Shown here: piece by piece, positions 48,401-56,252 of the stretch
How positions within the stretch are numbered: position 1 is the first letter of the stretch
Layout: every line of letters starts with the position of its first letter
Notes under the pieces: model-generated
Told to the model about the DNA's origin: nothing
Databases searched by the model: none
The model's input: only the letters and a program-made list of their open reading frames with translations
Made by a program: the position numbers and the translations under genes
NCBI RefSeq assembly: GCF_037176765.1
Contig: NC_090023.1
Location: forward strand, 104,112,866-104,176,865
Length of the DNA stretch: 64,000 nucleotides
From: Anolis sagrei
Lineage: Eukaryota; Chordata; Lepidosauria; Squamata; Anolidae
Direction of reading: 5' to 3'

Positions 48401-50140
48401 CTCTGTTTAAAAGCCTCTAAAGAAGGAGCCTCTAAAGAAGGAGCCTCCACCACACACTGGGGAAGGGGGTTCCACTGCTGAACAGCTCTCACAGTCAGGA
48501 ATTTCTTCCTAATGTTCAGATGGAATCTCCTTTCTTGTAGTTTGAAGCCATTGTTCCACGTCTTAGTTTCCGGGGCAGCAGAAAACAAGCTTGATCCTTT
48601 CTCCCTATGACTTCCTCTCACATATTTATACATAGCTATCATGTCTACTCTCAGCCTTCTCTTCTGCAGGCTAAATATGCCCAGCTCTTTAAACCGCTCC
48701 TTATAGGGCTTGTTCTCCAGACCCTTGATCATTTTAGTCATCCTCCTCTGGACACATTCCAGCTTATCAACATCTCCCTTCAATTGTGGTGCCCAGAATT
48801 GGACACAGTATTACAGATGTGGTCTAACCAAGGCAGAATAGAGGGGTAGCATGACTTCCCTGGATCTAGACACTATACTTCTATTGATGTAGGCCAAAAT
48901 CCCATTGACTTTTTTTGCTGCCACATCACATTGTTGGCTCATGTTGGAAAATGTTGCCCTGGCTAGACCATCTGGACACCAGCTCTGGGGCAAATATACC
49001 CCTAAGTAGACATGACCTAAGACAGGCTTCCGATTAGTTGGAATTTACTTGAAGGCATATAACAGCAGCAGCAAGCAGCATACTATATTACAGTGGTGAA
49101 ACATCAGAGATTCTAGTGATATCTTTTTCTACCCATTGGATCTAACATAGGCCATACAAGTTCTGGACATTTTCAAAAATAGTTTCTGAAATTATTGCAA
49201 AATAGGATTTGCCCCCAGTTGGGCATGCACTGAGTGGCTCACTGAGATCTCAAAACCCACCAAAATGGTCTTGAAATGCATTCTCCATACCTCTGCTAAA
49301 ATGTATAAATAGTAGGGAAATTGAACAGCAAAACAGGCATGAGGGGAAAGAACAGAAGTCATTTGATATGGTTAACTAGCTTCTGGATTGAACCTTTAAA
49401 GAAAATGTACTAGGAATTTTAATTTGTGTGGGAAAATTATTATCGCTCTTGCTCACTTTGAGAAGGTTGCATTGGGAGAAAAAACTCTATAAATCATAGA
49501 ATCATTTAGTTGGAAGAGACCTCGTGGGCCATCCAGTCGAATCCCCTGCCAAGAAGAAGGAAAATGGCATCCAAAGAACAAATGTTGGTTTGTTCATTTG
49601 TTGGTTTTTTTTTTTTAAAAAAAATACTTAGTAGTAGTACAGATGGTTTTATTATAGTCCTGTGGGTTACACATTATTATAATACACACCATAAATAGAA
49701 CATTGCAAATATTTTTATTAGCATTTAATTTCCTTAATTGTTTCATTGAACTTTAACTCATCTTTCTTCTGCTTACAGCTGTTATTGATGATGTCCAGTC
49801 ATTTATTGACAGGAGTCGAAGACTAATCATTATACTGAGCAAGAATTATATTTCTGACCAAGTCATGTTTGAACTTGAAATGGGGCTCCACAAGGCTTTA
49901 GTTGAAAGAAAAATTAAAGTAATATTAATAGAATATATGCCTGTAACTAATTTCAATTTCCTGCCCACGTCTTTGAAACTTCTTTCATCCAGACAAGTGG
50001 TGAAATGGAACAAAGAGAAATCATTGTCTTTAAATTCTAGGTTTTGGAAGAAGCTCCGTTATGCAATGCCTGCTAAACCCCCTTTGAGAAAAACATTGAC
50101 TACTTCTGAAGAGCAGAATCTTTTCAGGACAGAGCATTAA
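25206..50140 (+). CDS. IL18R1: IL18R1 (IL-18 receptor alpha chain), complete coding region in ten exons
   Basis: Ligand-binding chain of the IL-18 receptor, a type I membrane protein that pairs with IL18RAP and signals by its TIR domain through MyD88. Coding exons: 25233-25290, 29743-29962, 32529-32712, 34577-34727, 35661-35726, 37835-37985, 40893-41026, 42459-42623, 44299-44457 and 49779-50140. They sum to 1650 bases, or 549 residues plus stop, close to human (541). Order: signal peptide [16 protein letters not shown], Ig1 ([14 protein letters not shown]), Ig2 (RNKESCF, NITWYK), Ig3, transmembrane [17 protein letters not shown], then TIR with [39 protein letters not shown] and FWKKL. These match IL18R1 closely, and the gene sits between IL1RL1 and IL18RAP as in mammals. 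All phases agree and no break was found. A noncoding 5' exon is expected upstream. Confidence 0.96.
25450..25600. mobile_element. MITE family A, copy 3
   Basis: Ends ggaccattccacacaggcat and agctgtgtggaagaagcct, in IL18R1 intron 1. Confidence 0.7.
25691..25895 (+). mobile_element. second tRNA-type squamate SINE
   Basis: agccagtgtggtgtagtggc head, tggccatggaaaccctcagg, cactctctcagtcttagagg and ctgaacaaattttgccaaga. It is a different family from the ACA/Sauria SINEs. Confidence 0.8.
26260..26720 (-). mobile_element. L1-like 3' fragment
   Basis: It begins with tttttatttttaaaaaagaa, attaattttttaaacataca and cttaaccccctcatctaaac, then pyrimidine-rich ttctcttctctttcctcttg. It resembles the reverse complement of an L1 3' UTR. 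The right limit is uncertain, and 26720-27040 is unassigned. Confidence 0.45.
27042..27356 (+). mobile_element. third tRNA-headed SINE type
   Basis: gcagtggtgcaatgggttat head, ctgagctgctgaacgtgatg, gggaaggtaaatggcgctcc, ctacggacaacacgggctct and a gcctttacctttat end, a well known squamate SINE layout. Confidence 0.8.
27357..27498 (+). mobile_element. LINE 3' tail with ATT microsatellite
   Basis: ggaagccgccctgattcccc, gagataaggcagaatacatg, then (ATT)n and ACT units. Confidence 0.7.
27614..27950 (-). mobile_element. solo LTR-like fossil
   Basis: A unit of 337 bases with inverted ends TGTCAGG and CCTGACA, flanked by the perfect 5-base direct repeat GTAAG (27609-27613 and 27951-27955). A minus-strand AATAAA (seen as gcggtttattcagt) suggests the orientation. 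No internal region is present. It lies in IL18R1 intron 1. Confidence 0.75.
28641..29707 (-). mobile_element. long LTR-like fossil unit with an internal ORF
   Basis: Read on the minus strand it starts TGTAGTTC, ends GTCTTGACA, and has AATAAAGCTGTGTTTG near its end, like an LTR with a poly(A) signal. The flanks tatat and tgtat could be a decayed 5-base duplication. Near its minus-strand start is a 150-codon ORF (29165-29617) rich in Glu, Ser and Arg, with tandem motifs. The family is not recognised. It lies in IL18R1 intron 1, ending about 35 bases before the Ig1 exon. Confidence 0.5.
29165..29617 (-). other. acidic repeat-bearing ORF inside the LTR-like fossil
   Basis: 150 codons with ATG at 29617. 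Motifs of the form RKRIREI, then APT or APS, then F.GF recur: [18 protein letters not shown] and [21 protein letters not shown] related one overlaps the ATG ([12 protein letters not shown]). The C-terminus is Ser/Glu-rich ([11 protein letters not shown]). There is no signal peptide, membrane segment or known enzyme motif. Host function is not claimed. Confidence 0.45.
29743..29962 (+). CDS. IL18R1: IL18R1 exon, Ig domain 1
   Basis: Acceptor aattctttcaag, donor gtaggt. It encodes [25 protein letters not shown] and [15 protein letters not shown]. The WPVALNDTG stretch is nearly identical to the human WPVELNDTG. It leaves in phase 2. Confidence 0.95.
29963..32244. other. IL18R1 intron 2, mostly unassigned
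   Basis: Apparently unique AT-rich sequence with an (AAAT)n tract near 30450-30472. A phrase at about 31672 (acagttggccttctacactt) may be the end of a mariner-type DNA transposon, but this is weak. Confidence 0.4.
32245..32424. mobile_element. MITE family B, copy 1
   Basis: Inverted ends gggcctcatcacactagaga and ctctagtgtgatgaagtttt. Inner arms ccagtttctgccttccacag and aggaggcagaaaccagattg. A second copy is at 63741. Confidence 0.75.
32529..32712 (+). CDS. IL18R1: IL18R1 exon, end of Ig1 and first half of Ig2
   Basis: Acceptor ttatgcctcacag, donor gtattt. It encodes [27 protein letters not shown] and SNITWYK. It leaves in phase 0 right after WYK, the family boundary. There are several N-glycosylation sites (NGT, NVS, NIT). 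Confidence 0.94.
32968..32983. repeat. (AC)n microsatellite
   Basis: Eight AC units. Confidence 0.85.
33308..33502. mobile_element. MITE, superfamily unassigned
   Basis: Ends cttcagtgtagaattaatgc and ttttcagtgtaaatgcaccc. Interior ttaactcccatggcttaatg and atgtcatttaaagtgatgtt. The stretch at about 33115-33290 (aatgccatggctgttaaagc, tagatgcactttg) looks like a second, different degraded MITE. Confidence 0.6.
33695..34050 (-). mobile_element. LINE 3' fragment
   Basis: Minus-strand sequence with ttatttattttgtatcaaaa at its 3' end and a short degraded coding stretch at 33704-34012. It resembles the 3' part of the LINE at 60190-62760, but diverged. Confidence 0.5.
34112..34148. repeat. perfect 16-bp inverted repeat
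   Basis: Arms atgctgggggaatgtt and aacattcccccagcat are exact complements with a 5-base loop (ctatt). Confidence 0.85.
34577..34727 (+). CDS. IL18R1: IL18R1 exon, second half of Ig2
   Basis: Acceptor gtacttaaacag, donor gtaagc. It encodes [18 protein letters not shown] and EDSGKYTC, then [11 protein letters not shown] with an N-glycosylation site. It enters in phase 0 and leaves in phase 1. Confidence 0.94.
34978..35232 (+). mobile_element. full-length squamate SINE
   Basis: Head agcccccggtggtgcaatgg, tgtgccagcaggactgctga, gtcagctccagcttcccatg, tail gcagtttctcaagtcactcc and an A-run. It lies in an IL18R1 intron. Confidence 0.9.
35661..35726 (+). CDS. IL18R1: IL18R1 exon, short Ig2-Ig3 linker
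   Basis: A 66-base exon with a strong acceptor (tctctctttcag) and donor gtacct, phase 1 in and out. It encodes [15 protein letters not shown] then TSKAEI, the counterpart of the human VPVLLGPKLNHV linker. Confidence 0.87.
35727..36796. other. IL18R1 intron stretch, nothing recognised
   Basis: No repeat or coding signal could be supported apart from short C/T runs near 36245 and 36622. Confidence 0.4.
36797..37130 (-). mobile_element. CR1 LINE fragment
   Basis: Phrases cattcttcctaatgtttagg, tggaatttcttttcttgtca, ggcttggtttccagatcttt and gtcaccctcctctgtggtgc parallel the better copy at 48292-48995. From 37131 to 37834 nothing further is recognised. Confidence 0.7.
37835..37985 (+). CDS. IL18R1: IL18R1 exon, first half of Ig3
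   Basis: Acceptor ttttttttgcatag, donor gtaagt. It encodes [27 protein letters not shown] and QMEEHK. It leaves in phase 2 and joins the next exon as Tyr. Confidence 0.92.
38700..39655 (+). mobile_element. CR1/L2-type LINE, ORF2 C-terminus and tail
   Basis: A 209-codon open frame (38893-39522) encodes [62 protein letters not shown] and [18 protein letters not shown], the usual C-terminal region of these LINEs. It then has gtaagctgctctgagcccca and an (AAAT)n tail. The long intact frame suggests a moderate age. Confidence 0.88.
39795..39925. mobile_element. hAT-type MITE
   Basis: Ends cagtttttctcaaactgtac and cacagtttgaaaaactctg, inner arms cagctcccagaaatcccagc and ggtgagagctgaagtc. Confidence 0.65.
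39935..40400. repeat. interspersed repeat, family unassigned
   Basis: Phrases gaaagacattgtttgttttc and aaagacactgtttgttttga repeat about 130 bases apart, with ggatgtaggtgaactacaac (hAT-like) near the end. Confidence 0.45.
40620..40725 (-). mobile_element. second-type SINE fragment
   Basis: ggtcacccagtcaactttca, ttcaaatcctggtctccaaa and tatcacactggctct, the reverse complement of the 25691 SINE head. Confidence 0.65.
40893..41026 (+). CDS. IL18R1: IL18R1 exon, second half of Ig3
   Basis: Acceptor catttatttggcag, donor gtaggg. It encodes [27 protein letters not shown] and HTLLK. It leaves in phase 1. Read-through into the intron would stop four codons after this Lys, at TAA 41035-41037. Confidence 0.9.
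41080..41400. mobile_element. possible palindromic MITE
   Basis: tgccaggatgcttcttc (about 41120) and aggaagcatcctggcag (about 41198) are inverted relatives. The ends carry cttcatcacatgg and ccatgtgatgggg. Superfamily unassigned. Confidence 0.5.
42459..42623 (+). CDS. IL18R1: IL18R1 exon, transmembrane segment
   Basis: Acceptor cccttacccag, donor gtaaag. It encodes [11 protein letters not shown], a 20-odd residue hydrophobic helix ([20 protein letters not shown]) and the cytoplasmic [18 protein letters not shown], closely like the human IL18R1 juxtamembrane sequence. Confidence 0.96.
42705..42843 (+). mobile_element. LINE 3' tail
   Basis: taagctgttctgagtccctt, gagatggggagaggtataaa, then GAT units. 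Confidence 0.7.
42993..43018. repeat. (TAA)n microsatellite
   Basis: About eight TAA units after the phrase gaaaggtaggatat. Confidence 0.85.
43400..43690 (+). repeat. LINE tail, short repeat fragment and (GTT)n/(ATT)n
   Basis: ccatctgtaagctgtaagatgg and gcaggatataagaataaag end a LINE tail at about 43555. The phrase tgtcgaaggctttcatggct is a known squamate repeat. A GTT tract and an ATT tract follow to 43690. Confidence 0.55.
43779..43995. mobile_element. hAT nonautonomous element with perfect 8-bp duplication
   Basis: Ends cagtggtcctcaagcttg and cacagtttgggaaccactg. Flanked by CTTTAGAG on both sides (43771-43778 and 43996-44003). It shares gaccactctccaacattagt and accaaaagggg with 59812-60117. 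Confidence 0.88.
44299..44457 (+). CDS. IL18R1: IL18R1 exon, TIR first half
   Basis: Acceptor ctgatatttttag, donor gtaagc. It encodes [14 protein letters not shown] (box 1), [18 protein letters not shown] and [11 protein letters not shown] (box 2 with the BB-loop proline). It leaves in phase 1. Confidence 0.97.
44808..44942. mobile_element. hAT MITE (SPIN-like) with perfect 8-bp duplication
   Basis: Ends cagtggttctcaacctgtgg and ccacagattgagaaccattg, inner arms caactcccagaaatcccagc and tttctgggagttgaaggcca. Flanked by AGTTAGAC (44800-44807 and 44943-44950). Confidence 0.9.
45013..45425. mobile_element. Tc1/mariner-like (Tigger-type) nonautonomous element
   Basis: Ends cagtctccaagttacaaaca and tttgtaacttagggactgcc form imperfect inverted repeats about 410 bases apart. 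The family is inferred from the end sequence. Confidence 0.5.
45590..46240 (+). mobile_element. CR1/L2-type LINE, C-terminal fragment and tail
   Basis: Encodes [36 protein letters not shown] and [17 protein letters not shown], then a tail with gtaagccgcattgagtcttt, gggtataaataaagtta and AAT units. Confidence 0.85.
46241..46694. other. IL18R1 intron stretch, nothing recognised
   Basis: No feature supported. Confidence 0.4.
46695..46860 (+). mobile_element. second-type SINE fragment
   Basis: gctcagccatgaaaacccac, tgggtgaccttaggcaagtc and ttcttagccttagagaaagt. Confidence 0.6.
46861..47779. other. IL18R1 intron stretch, nothing recognised
   Basis: No exon or repeat could be supported. The position between the two TIR exons was searched for an extra exon and none fits. 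Confidence 0.45.
47780..47935 (+). mobile_element. second-type SINE fragment
   Basis: tagccatggaaacccactgg, gagaccttgcacaagctgca and cttcctctgaataaatattg, degraded. Confidence 0.6.
48292..48995 (-). mobile_element. CR1 LINE, C-terminal coding region and 3' end
   Basis: It starts with the tail tagaatcatagagttgg. The minus-strand frame 48370-48783 encodes [39 protein letters not shown] and [10 protein letters not shown]. The sequence goes on to SALVRPHL near 48811. A short duplication (gcctctaaagaaggagcc) occurs at 48411-48445. Confidence 0.88.
49496..49590 (-). mobile_element. CR1 3' end fragment
   Basis: atagaatcatttagttggaa, agagacctcgtgggccatcc and gtcgaatcccctgccaagaa. Short truncated copy with a T-run beyond. 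Confidence 0.75.
49779..50140 (+). CDS. IL18R1: IL18R1 terminal exon, TIR second half and stop
   Basis: Acceptor cttctgcttacag. It encodes [61 protein letters not shown] and [12 protein letters not shown], with stop TAA at 50138-50140. It matches the human IL18R1 C-terminus motif by motif. Confidence 0.97.
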
Positions 50141-50449
50141 CAACTAGTGTGTTGTGCGCCATATCGGGATTGTCTCTGACCACAGTGTTACCTCTATTTT
50201 TCCTCAAACTACTATCTTTTTCCTTTCAAAGGAAACATGGTGGGGGGGGGGGGCACAAGTTTCCTCATTGGCTGCTCCGTGGAACTCCCTGCTATGGGAG
50301 ACTCAGCCAATTCCATTGTACTTCTGTTGACAAAGTCCTTTTTGTTCAAGTAGACTTCTGAAAATGGACTGCAGAAGAAGATGCTGTGAACATGTGGATA
50401 TAGTTTCCTGTTGATGTGTGTTTTCAATGGCTTTTCAAGTGTGTTTAAA

Positions 50450-50860
50450 ATTTAAGATCAGCTTAAATCAGGGCTTTTTCAGTGGTGGCCCCTCTGCTGT
50501 GGAACTCCCTAGGGATATTAGATTGGCCCCGTCTCTCCTTACCTTCTGAAAAAGAGTAAAAACTTGGCTTTTTGAATAAGCGTTTGGAAGTGCAGTGGAA
50601 TAGGTAATTATGAAATAGGAAGAATGAACATCGAATAGCTGGACAATCCTGCTGGATAATGATTTTAACAGGACAACAGGTGATTATATGTTTTTAAATG
50701 GTTTATATATGCTTTTTTGATGTTGAGTTGAATGTTTTAAACTGTATTTTTATGAATGCATAGCACTAAAATTGCTATTTCTGTGAGTTGCCTTGAGTTG
50801 CCACAAGGCTGAGAAAGGCGGGCTACAATTGCTGCAAATAAATAAACAAACAAAAAACCA
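50450..50860 (+). mobile_element. LINE C-terminal fragment and tail in the IL18R1 3' UTR region
   Basis: tggcccctctgctgtggaac, gggatattagattggccccg and cttggctttttgaataagcg, then gttgccttgagttgccacaa, gctgagaaaggcgggctaca and an AAAT tail. Confidence 0.7.
50837..50846 (+). promoter_or_regulatory. IL18R1: candidate poly(A) signal of IL18R1 inside a LINE tail
   Basis: Two overlapping AATAAA hexamers, the first seen after the IL18R1 stop, lie about 700 bases downstream in the AAAT-rich tail of a LINE fragment. If used, the 3' UTR would be largely repeat-derived. Further hexamers occur near 51031-51055. Confidence 0.35.
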
Positions 50861-51795
50861 TTTGTTTGGTGTCTACTGTTATAATTTATTATGTTTTTAT
50901 CCTTTTTCTAAACTGTTCTGAACTGTGGATTTTAAATTTGCATTTTATTTGTATGTTTTAAATGTTGTACTATGTATTTTGGTATATGTGTTTTGGTTGT
51001 ATTGTACCCCATCTTGAGCTGTGAGAAGAGGTGAATAAAAAATAAAAAATAAAATTACTACACAATCTCTGTCCAAAGTGGTACCATTTATGTGTCATGA
51101 TCAACTTTGCCTTCAAGTGATATTCAGAAAATGAATAGTGAGTAGACAATTCAGGAAGTAAGGAGCAGGAACTTGGAGCTGAAGCTGGAAAGAATGATAG
51201 AATGATAGGGCCATGCGGTCCAATCCCTTTGTGCCATGCAAAAATACATAAACAAAGCATTCTCATCAGATAGAGATCCAGTTTCTTTTTTAAAACTTCC
51301 AAATAAGAAGGTTTTGCATAATGGGGGAAGGGGCCAAATAAGGACACCCCCCCCCCTCACTGAGAACTCTACCACATCAAAGAATTTTTTTCTTTAGGCT
51401 CCCAAATATCTAGTATAATAGAACATGAGACATTCAAAATCTTTCACAACAAGAACTCTCCCACTTTCTGTGTTTACAATCCCTGGGTAACTTTACCACT
51501 TTTTCTTTGGATGTTGGAATCCTGTTTCTAAATACAGTGCCAAAAATACTATAACCTCCAAGCATGACTATACTATAACCTCCAACCTGACTATACTATA
51601 ACCTCCAAGCATTTAGGCTATGGAATTTTAATTAATGTTTCAAAGCTTACTCAAAGAGTAACCCAGCAGTAACTGGAATGGAGAGTACCAGATTTTTGAG
51701 TATTTTAAAGGTAACATGCTATTACTTATTGGTTCTACTCATGTTAGCAGTGTACATATATGTACCTTCCAGCTGTTCCAGTTTGGGCCCTTCCA

Positions 51796-51944
51796 GGGCC
51801 CTTCCACACAGCCTTACATCCCAGGATATCAAGGCAGAAAATCCCACAATATCGGCTTTGAATTGGTTTATCTGAGTACACTCAGATAATGTGGGATTTC
51901 CTGTCTTGATATTCTGGGATATAGGGCTGTGTGGAAGGGTCCCC
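51796..51944. mobile_element. MITE family A, copy 4
   Basis: Ends gggcccttccacacagcctt and gggctgtgtggaagggtccc. The best preserved ends of the five copies. Confidence 0.78.
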
Positions 51945-54082
51945 AGACAGACCCTATATCCTAGGATCTAATCCGAGGTTTTGTGTTTATCCCAGATTAC
52001 CTGGCAGTGCAGACTCATACAATCCAGTTTAAAGCAGAGAACCTGGGATCAGATCATGGGGCAGTTCTGATTCATCCTTTCTTGCCCCACTTTCTCCCAT
52101 TATCTCTTGTTTGAGAAGACAGAATTGTAACCTTGGTGTACTCAGGCAAAAGCAAACTCCAGTGGGTCCTCAGAGTGTGTATGTTTGTGTGTGCTTCTTT
52201 CACAGATCCCAGCTTTCATCTGTGAGATTTTGGAGGCTGTGAAAACCTTGGAAGGGGAGGAAATCAGTGATGGATGCTGCCAGAGTAGTGTTTGTCTTCA
52301 TAAAGCATCCCATGCTCAACATACAGGACAGTTTGTCTGCAATTTCCTGTGTGTCCTCTGAAGCAATAGTGATTTCTGAATTACTGCCAGATGTAGCAAA
52401 TATGAGTAAACAGTTCTTGCAGTGGTGAGGAAAATGCAGTGGGGCTCCCAGGCATCTTTAAATGAGTGGAGCAAAGCTATTTGGCTCCTTCCTAAATGAT
52501 CTGGGATTGTGGCTGAATTTGAGAAGATACCTGGTTATTCAGACCAGCAAAAAGCTAAGCAACTTGCAAATACTTTCAAAAGGATCTCTACAAAATAGGT
52601 AATGGGGATAACTTTGTTCAGTAGAAGTAATAATTATAAAGTAACATACATTGAGGTAAAAAAAATTAGAGAAAAGTGAAGGGGTGGGTGGGAATAAAGG
52701 CTTGAAGTGGGTAGTGATTTGGAAAGAGATCTCAGGAATACTAGAATTAGCCATCATCAACTTAAGGACAAATTAGAGGGGAGGATATTTTAAAACTGTA
52801 CTTCCTGGAGTGAAAGAAAAAGACATCTGACTGTAATAGCATGAACTTTTACTGTTTCTCTATTTCATAAATTAGATTGCTTTCTTTAGTAATTTGTTAT
52901 CATGAAATAGTACAGATTTCATTTGAAAGAATCAAATTCGGGGGTGGGGGGTGGGCATGTGGTTACTTTGTATTTATCAGGTCAGACCTTATAGCCTGTA
53001 TGCCAAGAGTGGGGAAAAACAATTTCTAAGCTGGGAATTACCCCTAGCTTAGCTCAAGTGCTGAAAATTGACTTCAAAGCACAAAAGCAGTTTGCCCTCA
53101 ATTAATTCAACAGAGGAAAGAGAAAGAGGCAGAATCTTGCTCTTGCACATAAAATCAAGCAAAAGTAAATGGTTGTAGTGTTGCCTAACTATCTTGGGCT
53201 ATCTTGACCACATCCTGATGTTGCTTGACCACATGTCCCAGCTTTCATGTGTGAACTGTTGGAGTGTATGGAATTCCTCTATTGTTCAGTTACAAAGTGC
53301 AGGGATCTTCAGGATTTCAGTGCTGTTACCCTATAGATTTTTTTCAGACAGTAGCACACAGTATATAAACTGAAATACTCATAAGTCAACCTTATCTTGT
53401 CAGTGATCTGGTGGCAAAAGGGCAGGTGAGCAGATAGATATGAGGAAGAATAACATTAGATGGAAATGTCTTAGCATCAATCTTCTATTACCAACTGCAT
53501 AACTGGTGGTGATGGTGGTGGGAAGACTGGCATTTCCTGGTGAAATGATCTTGGAAATCTTTACGTAAATAAAGAATAAGACGAGACATCGTTGGTAGCT
53601 TTCATTGAAAAGTTCTTTCAGTTTTCCCCTCCCACATTTATGAGTAGAATTGACGGAAACACATAGCAAAAAGGAAGTTGATGACATTGAGATAAAGGAA
53701 ACTCTGATTAGAAGGAAACTGACATGCCACCTCAGAGCTAATCACAGCTCTTATCGTAACTGGCAGGATTCAGAGGTAAGATATTTGTTCAGATAGGAGC
53801 CATTTTTTCAGATTACTAATTCTGTAGTGTTCTGCTCCAGATATTTCTGAAGCAAAAGGTTTTGAGGTTTGTTGCCTGTGATGGCCTTATTCTCTTTCCC
53901 ATTGATAAGCATATTGCCTTTCCCCACTTCTGATTTCTCTCTGTAAGGATTTGTGGAAGATATATTATCTAGTTGTTTTTGGAAAGATTATTTTGCTCCA
54001 GCTGTAATTAACAGTTCCTAATGGGTCAGCATTGTTTAATAGTGCAGCAGAGTCTCGGAGATTTTACGGGTCACATAGATGC
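51945..54082. other. intergenic stretch, nothing recognised
   Basis: IL18R1-IL18RAP interval. No ORF of substance and no clear repeat beyond low-complexity runs. Confidence 0.4.
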
Positions 54083-54385
54083 TATCATAGAATCATAGAA
54101 TCAAAGAGTTGGAAGAGACCTCATGGGCCATCCAGTCCAACCCCCTGCCAAGAAGCAGGAATATTGCATTCAAATCACCCCTGACAGATGGCCGCCCAGC
54201 CTCTGTTTAAAAGCTTCCAAAGAAGGAGCCTCCACCACACTCCTGGGCAGAGAGTTCCACTGCTGAACGGCTCTCACAGTCAGGAAGTTCTTCCTCATGT
54301 TCAGATGGAATCTCCTTTCTTGTAGTTTGAAGCCATTGTTTCGTGTCCTAGTCTCCAGGGAAGCAGGAGTAGTTTCCATCTTTCT
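54083..54385 (-). mobile_element. CR1 LINE 3' end
   Basis: Tail atcatagaatcatagaatc, then tggaagagacctcatgggcc, gcccagcctctgtttaaaag and ggctctcacagtcaggaagt. It shares the C-terminal frame [11 protein letters not shown] with 48370-48783. Confidence 0.88.
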
Positions 54386-56101
54386 CTATTTCCCTCAGAG
54401 GGAACCAACAAAATATTAATTTCAATTCAAATTGACTTCTTCCTTAGTTTAAATATTATACTTAACCATTGTGGTACATTGTAATACTCAGAGTTTGAAT
54501 AGTGGCATGATAATTGGTTATATTATAGACATTTTCATTTTACTATAGAAACTTAACAGATCAAGCCTACATCATAATTTTCTCAGAAATCAATTAAATG
54601 AAACTCATCCTGATGTAAACTTAATTATGTATATACTTTATCGGAGTCTGTGAGTGGTACTGGTACTGAGTCTGAATAGGCAGCTATAGGATTACACTAG
54701 CAAATTGCAACACTATACACACCAATGAATTCCATTGAACTCATTTGGATTTACTTCTGATCAGACACTTGATGTAAAATTATAACTGATGAATTCTGGA
54801 ATGTTTTTGCAGTATTTTTTAGAATATTACCAAAAATTGTGTCCTCTTTCAGGGGCTCAAAAGATCATTAATATTTTCCCTGCTGTGTCCGCCAGGAAAA
54901 TATTTCCTTTTCTATGTGGGATTATTAGTAATCCTAAGGCATTTCCAAATGGAGGCCTCATGACAGTAGGGATGAAAAGGCACTGTGCAGTTACTCTGGC
55001 CTTTTCTGTTTAGTGGATTTCCCCCAATAAGAAAAAAAGATAGAAACAGAGATGGAAAAAGAAGTGAGGAATCAGTGGAGGATGATGAAGATAACCTCAT
55101 GTAAAGGCCTTGTAAAATTCAATAGACAAGGAAGGGCAATGTTTGAAAATATCCTTATCTGGAATCTCTATGCTTACTATGTTTTTTTAATTACTTTAAA
55201 TAGATTTTTCTGAGAGCTTCCACTTTATGGAGTTATTGGGTTGTAGCCCTCAAACATGGTTTATATGAGATCCAGATGATATTTTCCACTTGTAATTATA
55301 TCATTTGTTTTCTCCCACTCTACAAATCTTTTTAAAAATCAAGTAGTCCAAAACCAAAAACAGACAAAATAAGCACACAATGTCTTTTGAGTTTTAGTAG
55401 CGCTTGACTTGAAGCATCTCTTTGTAAGCCTTACACAGCAATCTCTAGATGCTATTTTATATTTATTGTATCAGTATGAAAGTCTGAGGTTGACTAACAG
55501 TTACATCCTGGGCATTTGTGCCTAAACTGAGCCACACACTTCCATGCTTATCATTCTGCTCTTTAATCACTACATGAAAATTGCATTTTGAGGGGATCAT
55601 GTAAAGAAATGTATACTACGCCAGATAATTGTTCCTTGTTGTCTGCTCCAAACCTGCCCCTTCCAGGAACAATTTCCATGCTAAGCATGATGAGAACTAC
55701 AACTATGCTTAGAGAAAGTTGGTATATGGAGTTTACCAGCCCTACTGAAAGGTATTGGAACTGTTTTTGCATATAGCATGTACACTGTCATCGAACTACT
55801 ACCCTTCCTTTATGGTAAGCTGGGTAATCTTTCAGCACAAGGTTGTGACAAGTTTTGGAGACTATGTTCCCATGGGAGAAGAAATAAAAGGATACTTAGC
55901 ATCATACAATGCTAGTAACCAAGCCTTAAGAGGCTTGTAACCTATTGGAAACTAGGATAATACAAAAAACTGGAATACAGACAAATTTCTATAGGAAACC
56001 AACAGTCAGATTTCAGATACCCATGGCCTGAGGTTATTCACCACTGATTTATATCATTTGTTCTACAGCAGGGTTTTTTAAACTCTGTCCCAGAGAAACT
56101 G
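54386..56101. other. intergenic stretch, nothing recognised
   Basis: AT-rich, no supported feature. Confidence 0.4.
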
Positions 56102-56252
56102 GGGGTCCTTCCACACAGCCATATAACCCAGAATATAACATCAGAATAACCCATAATATCTGCTTTATACTGGAATATCTGAGTCCACACTGCCATATAT
56201 CCCAGTTTAAAGCAGATAATGTGAGATTTTATTCAGCTGTGTGTAAGGGGCC
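56102..56252. mobile_element. MITE family A, copy 5
   Basis: Ends ggggtccttccacacagcca and agctgtgtgtaaggggcctt, inner ctgagtccacactgccatat. Confidence 0.7.

Noticed and set aside
44458-49778. An extra TIR exon of IL18R1 in the long intron
   Set aside because: The two flanking exons already join in phase and cover the TIR without a gap.
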